This document shows positions 1-11,929 of a DNA stretch of 64,000 nt, in pieces. How positions within the stretch are numbered: position 1 is the stretch's first letter; the number at the start of each line of letters is the position of its first letter. Position numbers and translations under genes: made by a program. The DNA is from Pseudorasbora parva (Eukaryota > Chordata > Actinopteri > Cypriniformes > Gobionidae): the NCBI RefSeq assembly GCF_024679245.1, contig NC_090191.1, positions 41,029,524-41,093,523 of the forward strand, given 5' to 3'. The notes under the pieces were generated by a model. The model was not told the DNA's origin. It searched no databases and was given only the letters and a program-made list of their open reading frames with translations.

Positions 1-253
1 CTTTTTGGGAAAAAAACTTGATTGTTATTGTAAGATTATTTATGAGGCCAGTAGGGTGTTTTCACACTAGCAGAATATGTGGGAGAAAGTTGCTATAGTT
101 TGATTAAACTGTAATGCAATTCAGGTGGTAGCTCATTCTGAGGGACATTTTGACCCCCTCAGAATTTGCTGCCTTTCCTTATCGACAGTTTTATCATGCC
201 AGTACACATCTCTTCTACTGTAGTGTCCATTGGTCAAAGCCTGGCTCCCCAAC

Positions 254-305
254 AAAGCTAAGCGGGTTCTAGCCAGGAAGTAACGAGAATTGGAGACCGT
301 TTTTT
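254..305 (+). repeat. 5S-rRNA-promoter-like segment of the satellite module (representative copy)
   Basis: The 45 bases 255-299 align without gaps to the internal promoter region of vertebrate 5S rRNA as I remember it, with 31 of 45 identical. The first nine bases (AAGCTAAGC, box A) are exact, and so are the last eight (GGAGACCG, within box C). A run of T follows at once, as in a pol III terminator. Equivalent copies lie near 985-1035, 1455-1505, 1850-1905, 3027-3080, 3427-3480, 4157-4210, 4625-4680 and 5022-5075, with weaker ones near 5785 and 6190. Bases upstream of box A do not convincingly match 5S. This may be a relic of a 5S-derived SINE (SINE3 type); transcription is not shown. Confidence 0.5.
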
Positions 306-512
306 GAAAAACTTGATTGTTATTAGAGGATGATTTAGGTAGGCCAGTCTTAGTTGTTTACTCACAAGTCTGTATTGCAGTTACATGGAAGTGAGACCTT
401 TTTGGAAAAAACTCGATTGCTATTGGAAGATTATTTAGTGAGGCCAGTCGGGTGTTTCCGCACTAGCAGTATATGTGGGAGAGAGTTGCTATTGTTTGAG
501 TAAACTGTAATA

Positions 513-905
513 CAATTCTGGTGGTAGCTCATTCTGAGGGGCATTTTGACCCCCTCAGAATTTGCTGCCTATACAGGTGGTAGCTCATTCTGAGGGGCAT
601 TTTGACCCCCTCAGAATTTGCTGCCTATACAGGTGGTAGCTCATTCTGAGGGGCATTTTGACCCCCTCAGAATTTGCAGCCTAAACATGTGGTAGCTCAT
701 TCTGAGGGGCAATTTGACCCGCTCAGAATTTGCTGCCTATACAGGTGGTAGCTCATTCTGAGGGGCATTTTGACCCCCTCAGAATTTGCTGCCTATACAG
801 GTGGTAGCTCATTCTGAGGGGCATTTTGACCCCCTCAGAATTTGCTGCCTAAACATGTGGTAGCTCATTCAGAGTGGCATTTTAACCCCCTCAGAATTTG
901 CTGCC
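513..905. repeat. 56-bp unit cluster with internal inverted repeat
   Basis: Representative cluster of about seven 56-bp units. Each unit contains the arm TTCTGAGGGG, an 8-base loop-like stretch, then CCCCTCAGAA, a perfect 10-bp inverted repeat. Units end in either CTATACAGG or CTAAACATG, giving two subtypes. Point variants usually leave the stem intact. Confidence 0.85.
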
Positions 906-3900
906 TTTCCTTATGGAACGTTTTATCAAGCAAGTACACATCTCTTCTACTGTAGGGTCCATTGACCAAAGCCTGGCTCCCCAACAAAGCTAAGCAAGTT
1001 CTAGCCAGGAAGTAACGAGAATTGGAGACCGTTTTTTGAAAGAACTTGATTGTTATTGTAAGATTATTTAGTGAGGCCGGTAGGGTGTTTCCACACTAGC
1101 AGAATATGTGGGAGAGAGTTGCTATTGTTTGAGTAAACTGTAATGCAATTCAGGTGGTAGCTCATTCTGAGGGGCATTTTGAACCCCTCAGAATTTACTG
1201 CCTATACAGGTGGTAGCTCATTCTGAGGGGCATTTTTACCCCCTCAGAATTTGCTGCCTATACAAGTGGTAGCTCATTCTGAGGGGCATTTTGACCCCCT
1301 CAGAATTTGCTGCCTATACAGGTAGTAGCTAATTCTGAGGGGCATTTTGACCCCCTCAGAATTTGTTGCATTTCCTTGTGGACCATTTTATCAAGCAAGT
1401 ACACATCTCTTCTACTCTAGGGTCCATTGGCCAAAGCCTGGCTCCCCAACGAAGCTAAGCGGGTACTAGCCAGATAGTAACGAGAATTGGAGACCGTTTT
1501 TAAAAAAAACTTGATTGTTATTAGAGGATGATTTAGGTAGGCCAGTCTTAGTTGTTTACTCACAGGCCTGTATTGCTGATACATGAATGTGAGACCTTTT
1601 TGGAAAAAAACTTCATTGTTATTGTAAGATTATTTATGAGCCGAGTAGGGTGTTTTCACACTAGCAGAATATGTGGGAGAAAGTTGCTATAGTTTGATTA
1701 AACTGTAATGCAATTAAGGTGGTAGCTCATTCTAAAGGGGCATTTTGACCCCCTCAGAATTTGCTGCCTTTCCTTATGGACAGTTTTATCATGCCAGTAC
1801 ACATCTCTTCTACTGTAGCATCCATTGGTCAAAGCCTGGCTCCTCAACAAAGCTAAGCGGGATCTAGCCAGGAAGTAAAGAAAATTGGAGACCGTTTTTT
1901 GAAAAACTTGATTGTTATTAGAGGATGATTTAGGTAGGCCAGTCTTAGTTGTTTACTCACAAGCCTGTATTGCAGTTACATGAAAGTGAGACCTTTTTGG
2001 AGAAAACTCAAATGTTATTGGAAGATTATTTATTGAGGCCAGTCGGGTGTTTTCACACTAGCAGAATGTGTGGAAGAGAGTTGCTATAGTTTGAGTAAAC
2101 TGTAATGCAATTCAGGTGGTAGCTCATTCTGAGGGGCATTTTGACCTCCTCAGAATTTGCTGCCTATACAGGTGGTAGCTCATTCTGAGGGGCATTTAGA
2201 CCCCCTCAGAATGTGCTGCCTATACAGGTGGTAGCTCATTCTGAGGGGCATTTTGACCCCGTCAGAATTTGCTGCCTATACTGGTGGTTGCTCATTCTGA
2301 GGGGCATTTTGACCCCCTCAGAATTTGCTGCCTATACAGGTGGTATCTCATTCTGAGGGGCATTTTGACCCCCTAAAAATGTTCTGCCTATACAGGTGGT
2401 AGCTCATTCTGAGGGGCATTTTGACCCCCTCAGAATTTGCTGCCTAAACATGTGGTAGCTCATTCTGAGGGGCATTTTGACCCCCTCAGAATTTGCTGCC
2501 TAAACATGTGGTAGCTCATTCTGAGGGGCATTTTGACCCCCTCAGAATTTGCTGCCTATACAGGAGGTAGCTCATTCTGAGGGGCATTTTGACCCCCTCA
2601 GAATTTGCTGCCTATACAGGTGGTATCTCATTCTGAGGGGCATTTTGACCCCCTAAAAATGTTCTGCCTATACAGGTGGTAGCTCATTCTGAGGGGCATT
2701 TTGACCCCCTCAGAATTTGCTGCCTAAACACGTGGTAGCTCATTCTGAGGGGCATTTTGACCCCCTCCGAATTTGCTGCCTAAACATGTGGTAGCTCATT
2801 CTGAGGGGCATTTTGACCCCCTCAGAATGTGCTGCCTAAACATGTGGTAGCTCATTCTGAGGGGCACTTTGACCCCCTCAGAATTTGCTGCCTAAACCTG
2901 TTGTAGCTCATTCAGAGGGGCATTTTAACCCCCTAAGAATTTGCTGCCTTTCCTTATGGACCGTTTTATCAAGCAAGTACACATCACTTCTACTGTAGGG
3001 TCCATTGGCCAAAGCCTGGCTCCCCAACAAAGCTAAGCGAGTTCTAGCCAGGAAGTAACGAGAATTGGCGACCGTTTTTTGAAAAAACTTGATTGTTATT
3101 AGAGGATGATTTAGGTAGGCCAGTCTTAGTTGTTTACTCACAGGCCTGTATTCCTGATACATAAATGTGAGACCTTTTTGTGAAAAAAACTTGATTGTTA
3201 TTGTAAGATTATTTATGAGGCCAGTAGGGTGTTTTCACACTAGCAGAATATGTGGGAGAAAGTTGCTATAGTTTGATTAAACTGTAATGCAATTCAGGTG
3301 GTAGCTCATTCTGAGGGACATTTTGACCCCCTCAGAATTTGCTGCCTTTCCTTATCGACAGTTTTATCATGCCAGTACACATCTCTTCTACTGTAGTGTC
3401 CATTGGTCAAAGCCTGGCTCCCCAACAAAGCTAAGCGGGTTCTAGCCAGGAAGTAACGGGAATTGGAGACCGTTTTTTGAAAAACTTGATTGTTATTAGA
3501 GGATGATTTAGGTAGGCCAGTCTTAGTTGTTTACTCACAAGCCTGTATTGCAGTTACATGGAAGTGAGACCTTTTTGGAAAAAACTCGATTGCTATTGGA
3601 AGATTATTTAGTGAGGCCAGTCGGGTGTTTCCGCACTAGCAGTATATGTGGGAGAGAGTTGCTATTGTTTGAGTAAACTGTAATACAATTCTGGTGGTAG
3701 CTCATTCTGAGGGGCATTTTGACCCCCTCAGAATTTGCTGCCTATACAGGTGGTAGCTCATTCTGAGGGGCATTTTGACCCCCTCAGAATTTGCTGCCTA
3801 TACAGGTGGTAGCTCATTCTGAGGGGCATTTTGACCCCCTCAGAATTTGCTGCCTAAACATGTGGTAGCTCATTCTGAGGGGCAATTTGACCCGCTCAGA

Positions 3901-6360
3901 ATTTGCTGCCTATACAGGTGGTAGCTCATTCTGAGGGGCATTTTGACCCCCTCAGAATTTGCTGCCTATACAGGTGGTAGCTCATTCTGAGGGGCATTTT
4001 GACCCCCTCAGAATTTGCTGCCTGAACATGTGGTAGCTCATTCAGAGTGGCATTTTAACCCCCTCAGAATTTGCTGCCTTTCCTTATGGAACGTTTTATC
4101 AAGCAAGTACACATCTCTTCTACTGTAGGGTCCATTGACCAAAGCCTGGCTCCCCAACAAAGCTAAGCGAGTTCTAGCCAGGAAGAACCGAGAATTGGAG
4201 ACCGTTTTTTGAAAGAACTTGATTGTTATTGTAAGATTATTTAGTGAGGCCGGTAGGGTGTTTCCACACTAGCAGAATATGTGGGAGAGAGTTGCTATTG
4301 TTTGAGTAAACTGTAATGCAATTCAGGTGGTAGCTCATTCTGAGGGGCATTTTGAACCCTTCAGAATTTGCTGCCTATACAGGTGGTAGCTCATTCTGAG
4401 GGGCATTTTTACCCCCTCAGAATTTGCTGCCTATACAAGTGGTAGCTCATTCTGAGGGGCATTTTGACCCCCTCAGAATTTGCTGCCTATACAGGTGGTA
4501 GCTCATTCTGAGGGGCATTTTGAACCCCTCAGAATTTGTTGCATTTCCTTATGGACCATTTTATCAAGCAAGTACACATCTCTTCTACTCTAGGGACCAT
4601 TGGCCAAAGCCTGGCTCCCCAACGAAGCTAAGCGGGTACTAGCCAGATAGCAACGAGAATTGGAGACCGTTTTTTAAAAAAACTTGATTGTTATTAGAGG
4701 ATGATTTAGGTAGGCCAGTCTTAGTTGTTTACTCACAGGCCTGTATTGCTGATACATGAATGTGAGACCTTTTTGGAAAAAAACTTCATTGTTATTGTAA
4801 GATTATTTATGAGCCGAGTAGGGTGTTTTCACACTAGCAGAATATGTGGGAGAAAGTTGCTATAGTTTGATTAAACTGTAATGCAATTAAGGTGGTAGCT
4901 CATTCTAAAGGGGCATTTTGACCCCCTCAGAATTTGCTGCCTTTCCTTATGGACAGTTTTATCATGCCAGTACACATCTCTTCTACTGTAGCATCCATTG
5001 GTCAAAGCCTGGCTCCTCAACAAAGCTAAGCGGGATCTAGCCAGGAAGTAAAGAAAATTGGAGACCGTTTTTTGAAAAACTTGATTGTTATTAGAGGATG
5101 ATTTAGGTAGGCCAGTCTTAGTTGTTTACTCACAAGCCTGTATTGCAGTTACATGAAAGTGAGACCTTTTTTGAAAAAACTGGAAGATTATTTAGTGAGG
5201 CCAGTAGGGTGTTTTCACACTAGCAGAATATGTGGGAGAGAGTTGCTATAGTTTGAGTAAACTGTAATGCAATTCAGGTGGTAGCTCATTCTGAGGGGCA
5301 TTTTAACCCCTCAGAATTTGCTGCCTATACAGGTGGTAGCTCATTCTGAGGGGCATTTTGACCCCCTCAGAATTTGCTGCCTATACAGTTGGTAGCTCAT
5401 TCTGAGGGGCATTTTGACCCCCTCAGAATTTGCTGCCTAAACCTGTGGTAGCTCATTCAGAGTGGCATTTTAACCCCCTAAGAATTTGCTGCCTTTCCTT
5501 ATGGACCGTTTTATCAAGCAAGTACACATCTCTTCTACTGTATGGTCCATTGCTATTGCAAGATTATTTAGTGAGGCCAGTAGGGTGTTTTCACACTAGC
5601 AGAATATGTGGTAGAGAGTTGCTATAGTTTGAGTAAACTGTAATGCAATTCAGGTGGTAGCTCATTCTGAGGGGCATTTTGACCCCCTCAGAATTTGCTG
5701 CCTTTCCTTATGGACGGTTTTATCAAGCCAGTACACACCTGTTCTACTGTATCGTCCCATGGCCAAATACTGACTCCCCACTACAACTAAGTGGGTTCTA
5801 GCCAGGATGTTATAGACTTGCGGACTGTTTTTTGAAACACTCAATTGTTATAAGAGGATGCTTTAGGTAGGCCAGTCTTAGTTCTTTACTCACATGCCTG
5901 TATTGCAGTTACATGAAAGTGAGACCTTTTTTTAAAAACAACTTGATTGTTATTGGAAAATTATTTAGTGATGCCAGTGTTTTCACACTAGCAGAATATG
6001 TGGGAGAGAGTTGCTACGTATAGTTTGAGTAAACTGTAATGCAATACATGTGGTAGCTCATTCTGAGGGATATTTTGACCCCCTCAGAATTTGCTGCCTT
6101 TCCTTATGGACCGTTTAATCAAGCTGGAACACATCTGTTCTACTGTAGTGTCCCATGGCCAAATCCTGACTCCCCACTGCAACTAAGTGGGTTCTAGCCA
6201 GGATGTAATGTGAATTGGGGACTGTTTTTTGAAACACTCAATTATTATTAGAGGATGCTTTAGGAAGGCCAGTCTTAGTTCTTTAATCACATGTCTGTAT
6301 TGCAGTTACATGAAAGTGAGACCTGTTTGGAAAAAACTCAATTGTTATTGGAAGATTATT

Positions 6361-7986
6361 TAGACTGACCCACACCACCACACCTGACCCTAACTTTACC
6401 CTTAAACTGACCCACACCACCACACCTGTCCCTAACTTTACCCTTAAACTTACCCACACCACCACACCTGTCCCTAACTTTACCCTTAAACTGACCCACA
6501 CCACAACACCTGTCCCTAACTCTACCCTTAAACTGACCCACACCACCACACCTGTCCCTAACTTTACCCTTAAACTGACCCACACCACCACACCTGTCCC
6601 TAACTTTACCCTTAAACTGACCCACACCACCACACCTGACCCTAACTCTACCCTTAAACTGACCCACATCACCACACCTGACCCTAACTTTACCCTTAAA
6701 CTGACCCACACCACCACACCTGTCCCTAACTTTACCCTTAAACTGACCCACACCACCACACCTGTCCCTAACTTTACCTTTAAACTGACCCATACCACCA
6801 CACCTGACCCTAACTTTACCCTTAAACTGACCCACACCACCACACCTGTCCCTATCTTTACCCTTAAACTGACCCACACCACCACACCTGTCCCTAACTT
6901 TACCCTTAAACTGACCCACACCACCACACCTGTCCCTAACTTTTCCCTTAAACTGACCCACACCGCCACACCTGTCCCTAACTTTACCCTTAAACTGACC
7001 CACACCACCACACCTGTCCCTAACTTTACCCTTAAACTGACCCACACCACCACACCTGTCCCTAACTTTACCCTTAAACTGACCCACACCACCACACCTT
7101 TCCCTAACTTTACCCTTAAACTGACCCACACCACCACACCTGTCCATAACTCTATCCTTAAACTGACCCACACCACCACACCTGTCCCTAACTTTACCCT
7201 TAAACTGACTCCCACCACCACACCTGTCTCTAACTTTACCCTTAAACTGACCCACACCACCACACCTGACCCTAACTTTACCCTTAAACTGACCCACACC
7301 ACCACACCTGTCCCTAACTCTTCCCTTAAACTGACCCACACCACCACACCTGACCCTAACTATACCCTTAAACTGACCCACACCACCACACCTGACCCTA
7401 ACTTTACCCTTAAACTGACCCACACCACCACACCTGTCCCTAACTCTACCCTTAAACTGACCCACACCACCACACCAGACCCTAACTCTACCCTTAAACT
7501 GACCCACACCACCACACCTGTCCCTAACTCTACCCTTAAACTGACCCACACCACCACACCTGACCCTAACTCTACCCTTAAACTGACCCACACCACCACA
7601 CCTGTCCCTAACTCTACCCTTAAACTGACCCACACCACCACACCTGACCCTAACTCTACCCTTAAACTGACCCACACCACCACACCTGACCCTAACTCTA
7701 CCCTTAAACTGACCCACACCACCACACCTGTCTCTAACTCTACCCTTAAACTGACCCACACCACCACACCTGTCCCTAACTTTACCCTTAAACTGACTCC
7801 CACCACCACACCTGTCCCTAACTTTATCCTTAAACTGACCCACACCACCACACCTGTCCCTAACTCTACCCTTAAACTGACCAACACCACCACACCTGTC
7901 CCTAACTTTATCCTTAAACTGACCCACACCACCACACCTGTCCCTAACTTTACCCTTAAACTGATCCACACCACCACACCTGATTT
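6361..7986. repeat. 42-bp minisatellite, about 38 units
   Basis: The unit reads ACTGACCCACACCACCACAC, then CTGTCCCTAACTTTACCC, then TTAA. It repeats about 38 times with point variants (GTCCC/GACCC, ACTTT/ACTCT) but, as far as I can see, no length change. Because 42 is a multiple of three, the - strand stays open for hundreds of codons: 7969-6356 is 537 codons, with further open stretches at 7347-6283 and 8040-7360. The predicted peptides are pure 14-residue repeats with no recognisable domain, so I treat them as non-coding. The array starts directly after a satellite module broken at GAAGATTATTTA (about 6350-6361) and ends at about 7986. Confidence 0.9.
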
Positions 7987-8700
7987 ACTCAAGTAACTAC
8001 TTATTTTCCACCTCTGGAGACAGGCAATGTTTACTGGCAATGTGTTGGCCCATATTAAGACATTGTACTGTGCATATTACCGTCTGCATTTCCACACTTG
8101 TGTGAAGCATATTTCTGGGTTTTGTTCAAATCTCTAACCCTAAATATGTGCATTTGTAAGTGATTTTTGCTGACAGAACCAGCAGGGAAGAGTCGACAGA
8201 AAGGTTAATCCCACCGAGTGGTCCATTGTTGCGTCTGTCCGGTCTCCTGTAATCCTCAATTTCCCGCTGCCCTGGTCCACCTGGAACGCCAAGCTTTGAT
8301 CAATATCAGTGGATAAACTCTGTAAGCCGCTTCGTCTTCTGTGCCACTATCCTCGCCCATCACGATGAAAGCATGAGTGTTTTCTTACACAGGGAAGGAT
8401 CAGTTTGTTGCTGTTAGATTAATAACAGACTAATCTGCCATCCCTGATTGCTCACTGGTTTATTTACTTGCGTTATGTTTGCTTGGGAAAGCCAATCTAC
8501 AGAAATGCTATTTAAGCTTCTTCTTCTTCTAAGGCAACAACCACCAAACTCGGGTCAGACCTTCAGACTTTTCTGACTCACATTGCTATTGAATTTAATT
8601 CCCTTATCAGACTTCCGAACAACCCCAAATTCCCATAGACTTTCACTGAGCAGGTCAAAACTTTTATACAATTACTCTAATACTCAAAACAATAGTGTAT
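7987..8700. other. Unique intronic sequence, no gene seen
   Basis: High-complexity sequence of balanced composition, most so at about 8160-8480. No exon with splice sites and no repeat was recognised. It lies in the grm8 intron upstream of 16221 if that intron extends this far. Confidence 0.4.
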
Positions 8701-9242
8701 TTAAGCTGTCTATGAGCAACAAAGTTTATCAACTTGTCTAGGACAGCATGCTAAATCATGCTAGCAACATGCTAAAACATGGTACCAATGTGCTAATTCA
8801 TGTGTGCAATAAACTTTTAAACCATGGTATCAATGTGCTAATTTATTTTAGAAACATGCTATAAACATGTTAAATCATCTTATCAAATTGCTAAATCATG
8901 TTCGCAATCTGCCAATTAATGCTTGCAAATGTTGAAACATGGTATCAATGCGTTAATGTTAGAAACATGCTAGCAAACATGCTTAAACATGTTAGCAATG
9001 TGTTAATTTCTATTAGAAAATGCTAAAAGCATGCTCGCAACATTATAAACCATGTTAACAAAATGTTAAATCGGGCTAGCAAAATGCGGAAAAAATGGTA
9101 GCCTATCAATGTGCTACTACATGTTGGCACATTTTTTTAAACATGGTAACAATGTGCTAATTCATGTTAAATAATGCTAGCAACATGCAAAAAACATGTT
9201 CACAATGTGCTAATTCATGTTAACAAGCTAAAACAAGGTAGT

Positions 9243-9692
9243 GATGTTTTTGTTACGGTGTTGGATGCAGCAGAGATGAGGAGATCCAGGACTTTGAAAC
9301 AAAACAGGCTTTAGTTAAATCAGGGTCAAAACAGAACATCAAACACCATGAACTTAACATTAACCTAACGTAAGACCAGACAAAGACAGACTGAACAGGG
9401 GAGAACTAAATACCAACACTGATGACTAAGCGTGCGTCTCAATCAGCTCCCTGGTTCAGTAGTCAGGGCACTGATTAGGACATAAGTCAATGGGCTGACT
9501 CCCTGATCAGTGCCCTGACTACTGAACTAGGGAGCAGATTGAGACGCGCCCTAACTGAATGGGACTAAACTAACGAGGGTAACTATGACAACGGAAAAGT
9601 GGCGGGAAACAGAACAAAGGAACATGTGACTAGAGAAAACAAGAAGCACGGGGCAAAAACAAACCAAACACAGACTGGAAATGTAACCGTAT
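9243..9692. mobile_element. Probable insertion element inside the minisatellite
   Basis: Non-repetitive sequence splits the ATGCTAA-type array. It begins near GTTACGGTG and ends near TGTAACC, giving a very short possible terminal inverted repeat (GTTAC). It carries a strong internal hairpin at 9435-9549. Family unknown; exact ends uncertain. Confidence 0.45.
9435..9549. repeat. Long hairpin (about 41-bp arms)
   Basis: Left arm about 9435-9475 (starts GCGTCTCAATCAGCTCCC) is nearly the reverse complement of 9505-9549 (ends GATTGAGACGCGCC), with two or three mismatches around a loop of about 29 bases. Probably part of the inserted element. Confidence 0.85.
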
Positions 9693-9840
9693 TATTCATG
9701 CTAGAGGTAAATCCTGCTAACAACATGTACAAAAACAATGTGTCAATTCATGCTATCAACCTGTTAAAATGTGGTATGTGCTAATTGAAACATGCCAGCA
9801 ATGTGTTAATTCATGTTAACAGTGTGTTAATTACCTATTT

Positions 9841-11815
9841 GTTTTCTGATAGATTTAACTGACAGTAATAGATTAATAGATTTTTCTGACTGTAGCCTAT
9901 TGCCTTCAGACTTCAAGCCTTTTAAACGTCTTCAAACTTTCTGGTCAGGCTTCAAAGTTGGTCTTGACAAACTTTTTAATCTAGTGTTGATTTGCAGTGA
10001 CAACAAGCGAGAAAGCCGGAATCACCTTTGCCACGGAGGGAATGATGTTTGCACCTGAGAGCAGAGATTTGAAGCCGATGGGTGTTGTGTCTTACAGGCA
10101 GCTCTCACATGCACATAGCAAACACAAAACACTCAGCGTCTTGGCTTTGCAGAGAGAATCGGTATTTTCCTTCACTTGATGTCTCCTTAAATAAAAGAAC
10201 AGAGCTGTCTGGATGCTCACTGCACAAGCGCTTGCCGAATCTGGCTCATTATATTCGCTGAAAATATTGCTTCCGGAGGCTTTGCCCTCCTCTGCTCTCA
10301 CTTTCCTTCATGGTGGGCGAATCAAAAGGGTTTTTTGTGCATAGAAACGAGAAGCCGCGACTGAGGTCCTCTCATGTCTGACCTCCAGACAAACGATCTC
10401 CTCATCAGCTGGAAGAGCCGTCAACTCGCTGTAATGAAGGGCGGTGATGAGGAAGACGATGGAGATTGAAGAAAGTTGTAGAAAAGAGGTTTGGCTAATC
10501 AGTGGCGTCTAAATGTGCTGTGCTCACAGATGGAAAGCAAACAAAAATAGAAACATCTTATTAGTGATGGTTGCTAGATTCTACGAGCTGGAAGTATCAG
10601 GGGTGTAGCAGCTTTTGGGAGAGAATCATTGTATTTAAGAGTTTTCTTTCACTTAGCTGCAGTGGAAAGGAAATAATTGTAGCCGGCAGCGTAAAACAAC
10701 AACTTTATGTAGCTTTGGCAATGGATTAAATGAACTATGCTGTGGCTTTTTTGTTAGCCTTTCATCAGATAAGTTCGGATTGGTTCAAACACATAATAAA
10801 TATTCATGAACAAAGCTGAAAATACTGCGAATTGTGTCTCTCTCATTTTTCAAAAACACAATTTACAATTCTCACTTTTGTTCTACCAGAAAGACCCGGG
10901 AGATAGAATGATGAATGAAGCATACATTTATTGACAGCCCAGCAAGCATAATAAAGTTTTGGCATAGGCCCGTCTATAGTTTATAATCCTAGGGTAGCGG
11001 ATCAGCATATTCCGGCCTGAAGATGAAGGCAGGGACGTAGCCGAACCTGGAGGTATGGAGGTATGTACGGAACCATCCTGGTGGTGGTGGGGAGGATGGA
11101 GGTTATTGTCGCTTTGGCATCTTCGAACCCAAACATGTGTAAGTACGATCTTTATACAGAAAATATGAAGATGTGATTGGATAGAGATTAGTTTAGGGGG
11201 GGTTACACTGTTAAAGACTTGGATTCCCATCCTAAACATAGACAAAGGTTCAGAGTAAAAACTGCTTCAAATGTCTGTGCTGTTGGCTATCGTCGCGTGA
11301 GTAAACATCAGTAAATAACACGATCGCGTATAACGTTAGTTAATTTATCAATGGAGCATGCAATCTATGGTGTGTGTTTAAATACATTTGTTTAGCTGAC
11401 CACTATAGGTGTCAGTTTGTTTATTGTAAAACCAGCCAAACATAAACCTAGCGTTCTCACAAAGTGTGCTTCGTCATTCAAATGCACTAACGTTACTCCA
11501 TTGCTGTTCTATGTATAACGTTACACTAGTCTGACGAGCAAAACCATTTTGCTTGCTACTGCTAAGGTTTAGTCGCATACAATAGTCCATAAACCGAATC
11601 ATGTCCTCATAAACTGCGAGTAAACACACACAAATGTTGACAGGCCACTAAATACAGTCCATACCACAGAGACGGACGTCCTGCTGTTGTTGCTTCCCCT
11701 GTTCAATTTATTTCAGCCACTGGATCTGATTCTGGATCATATATGTATTAGTTGAATCTAATTTAGGGTAGCGTTTTCTTCTCCACGCTTGAGGACGTCA
11801 CCACTTTGTGCACTC
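9841..11815. other. Intronic sequence, no gene recognised
   Basis: Mostly single-copy-looking sequence. The part at about 10000-10480 is GC-balanced and complex, which would fit a conserved non-coding element, but no exon with splice sites and mGluR-like translation is visible. Short open frames here (for example + 9997-10179 and - 11245-10928) do not resemble known proteins. Confidence 0.35.
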
Positions 11816-11843
11816 GTCATTCTTTAGCTCCGCCCACACGATA

Positions 11844-11925
11844 CTGACAGCAGCCAATCACAGAAGTGGGTGTTTACACTGAAGTCTGACAGCAGCCAAT
11901 CACAGAAGTGGGCGTTTACACTGAA
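11844..11925. repeat. Two-copy tandem repeat of about 40 bp
   Basis: The phrase CTGACAGCAGCCAATCACAG through GTTTACACTGAA occurs twice in succession. One copy reads GTGGGTG and the other GTGGGCG. Confidence 0.8.
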
Positions 11926-11929
11926 CATT

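Larger units (their letters stand above)
1..5165. repeat. 3.17-kb higher-order tandem duplication inside the satellite
   Basis: Bases 1 to about 1990 realign to about 3174-5165 at an offset of 3173 with few differences. Shared private variants prove a block duplication rather than independent amplification. Both copies have a seven-unit cluster whose fourth unit carries the variant AATTTGACCCGCTCAG (near 706 and 3880). Both end that cluster with the same ATTCAGAGTGGC variant. Both carry the GAGCCGAGTAGGG variant (near 1636 and 4810). Identity falls off after about 1990/5165, where the first copy enters a fourteen-unit cluster and the second a four-unit cluster. Confidence 0.85.
1..6360. repeat. 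Composite satellite array (56-bp units plus longer modules)
   Basis: The array runs off the left edge of the window. It alternates two components. One is a 56-bp unit (GGTGGTAGCTCATTCTGAGG and onward to a CTGCCTATAC-type end) in clusters of four to about fourteen copies near 520-880, 1150-1370, 2115-2900, 3694-4060, 4325-4545 and 5275-5480. The other is a 350-450-bp module with recognisable blocks: ACACATCTCTTCTACTGTAG, then AAGCTAAGCGGGTTCTAGCC, then TGATTGTTATTAGAGGATG, then CACACTAGCAGAATATGTGG. Short open frames here (for example - strand 2908-3162 and 5662-5844) are translations of the repeat, not genes. Modules from about 5660 to 6360 are more diverged than the interior, as expected at the edge of an array. 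I do not recognise a named family. Confidence 0.9.
8735..9840. repeat. Degenerate ATGCTAA-rich minisatellite, interrupted
   Basis: Many loosely repeated phrases such as CAACATGCTAAAACATG and CAATGTGCTAATTCATG recur at roughly 30-40-base spacing over 8735-9240 and resume at about 9700-9830. The units are strongly diverged, so this is an old array. The break at about 9243-9692 is an unrelated insertion. Confidence 0.7.

Noticed and set aside
513..5480. CRISPR-like appearance of palindromic repeats in clusters
   Set aside because: Units are contiguous with no unique spacers, and the DNA is vertebrate. It is a satellite.
6283..8040. Long - strand open frames (up to 537 codons) in the 42-bp array
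   Set aside because: They are open only because the unit length is a multiple of three. The products are pure 14-residue repeats in more than one frame, with no domain or splice context.
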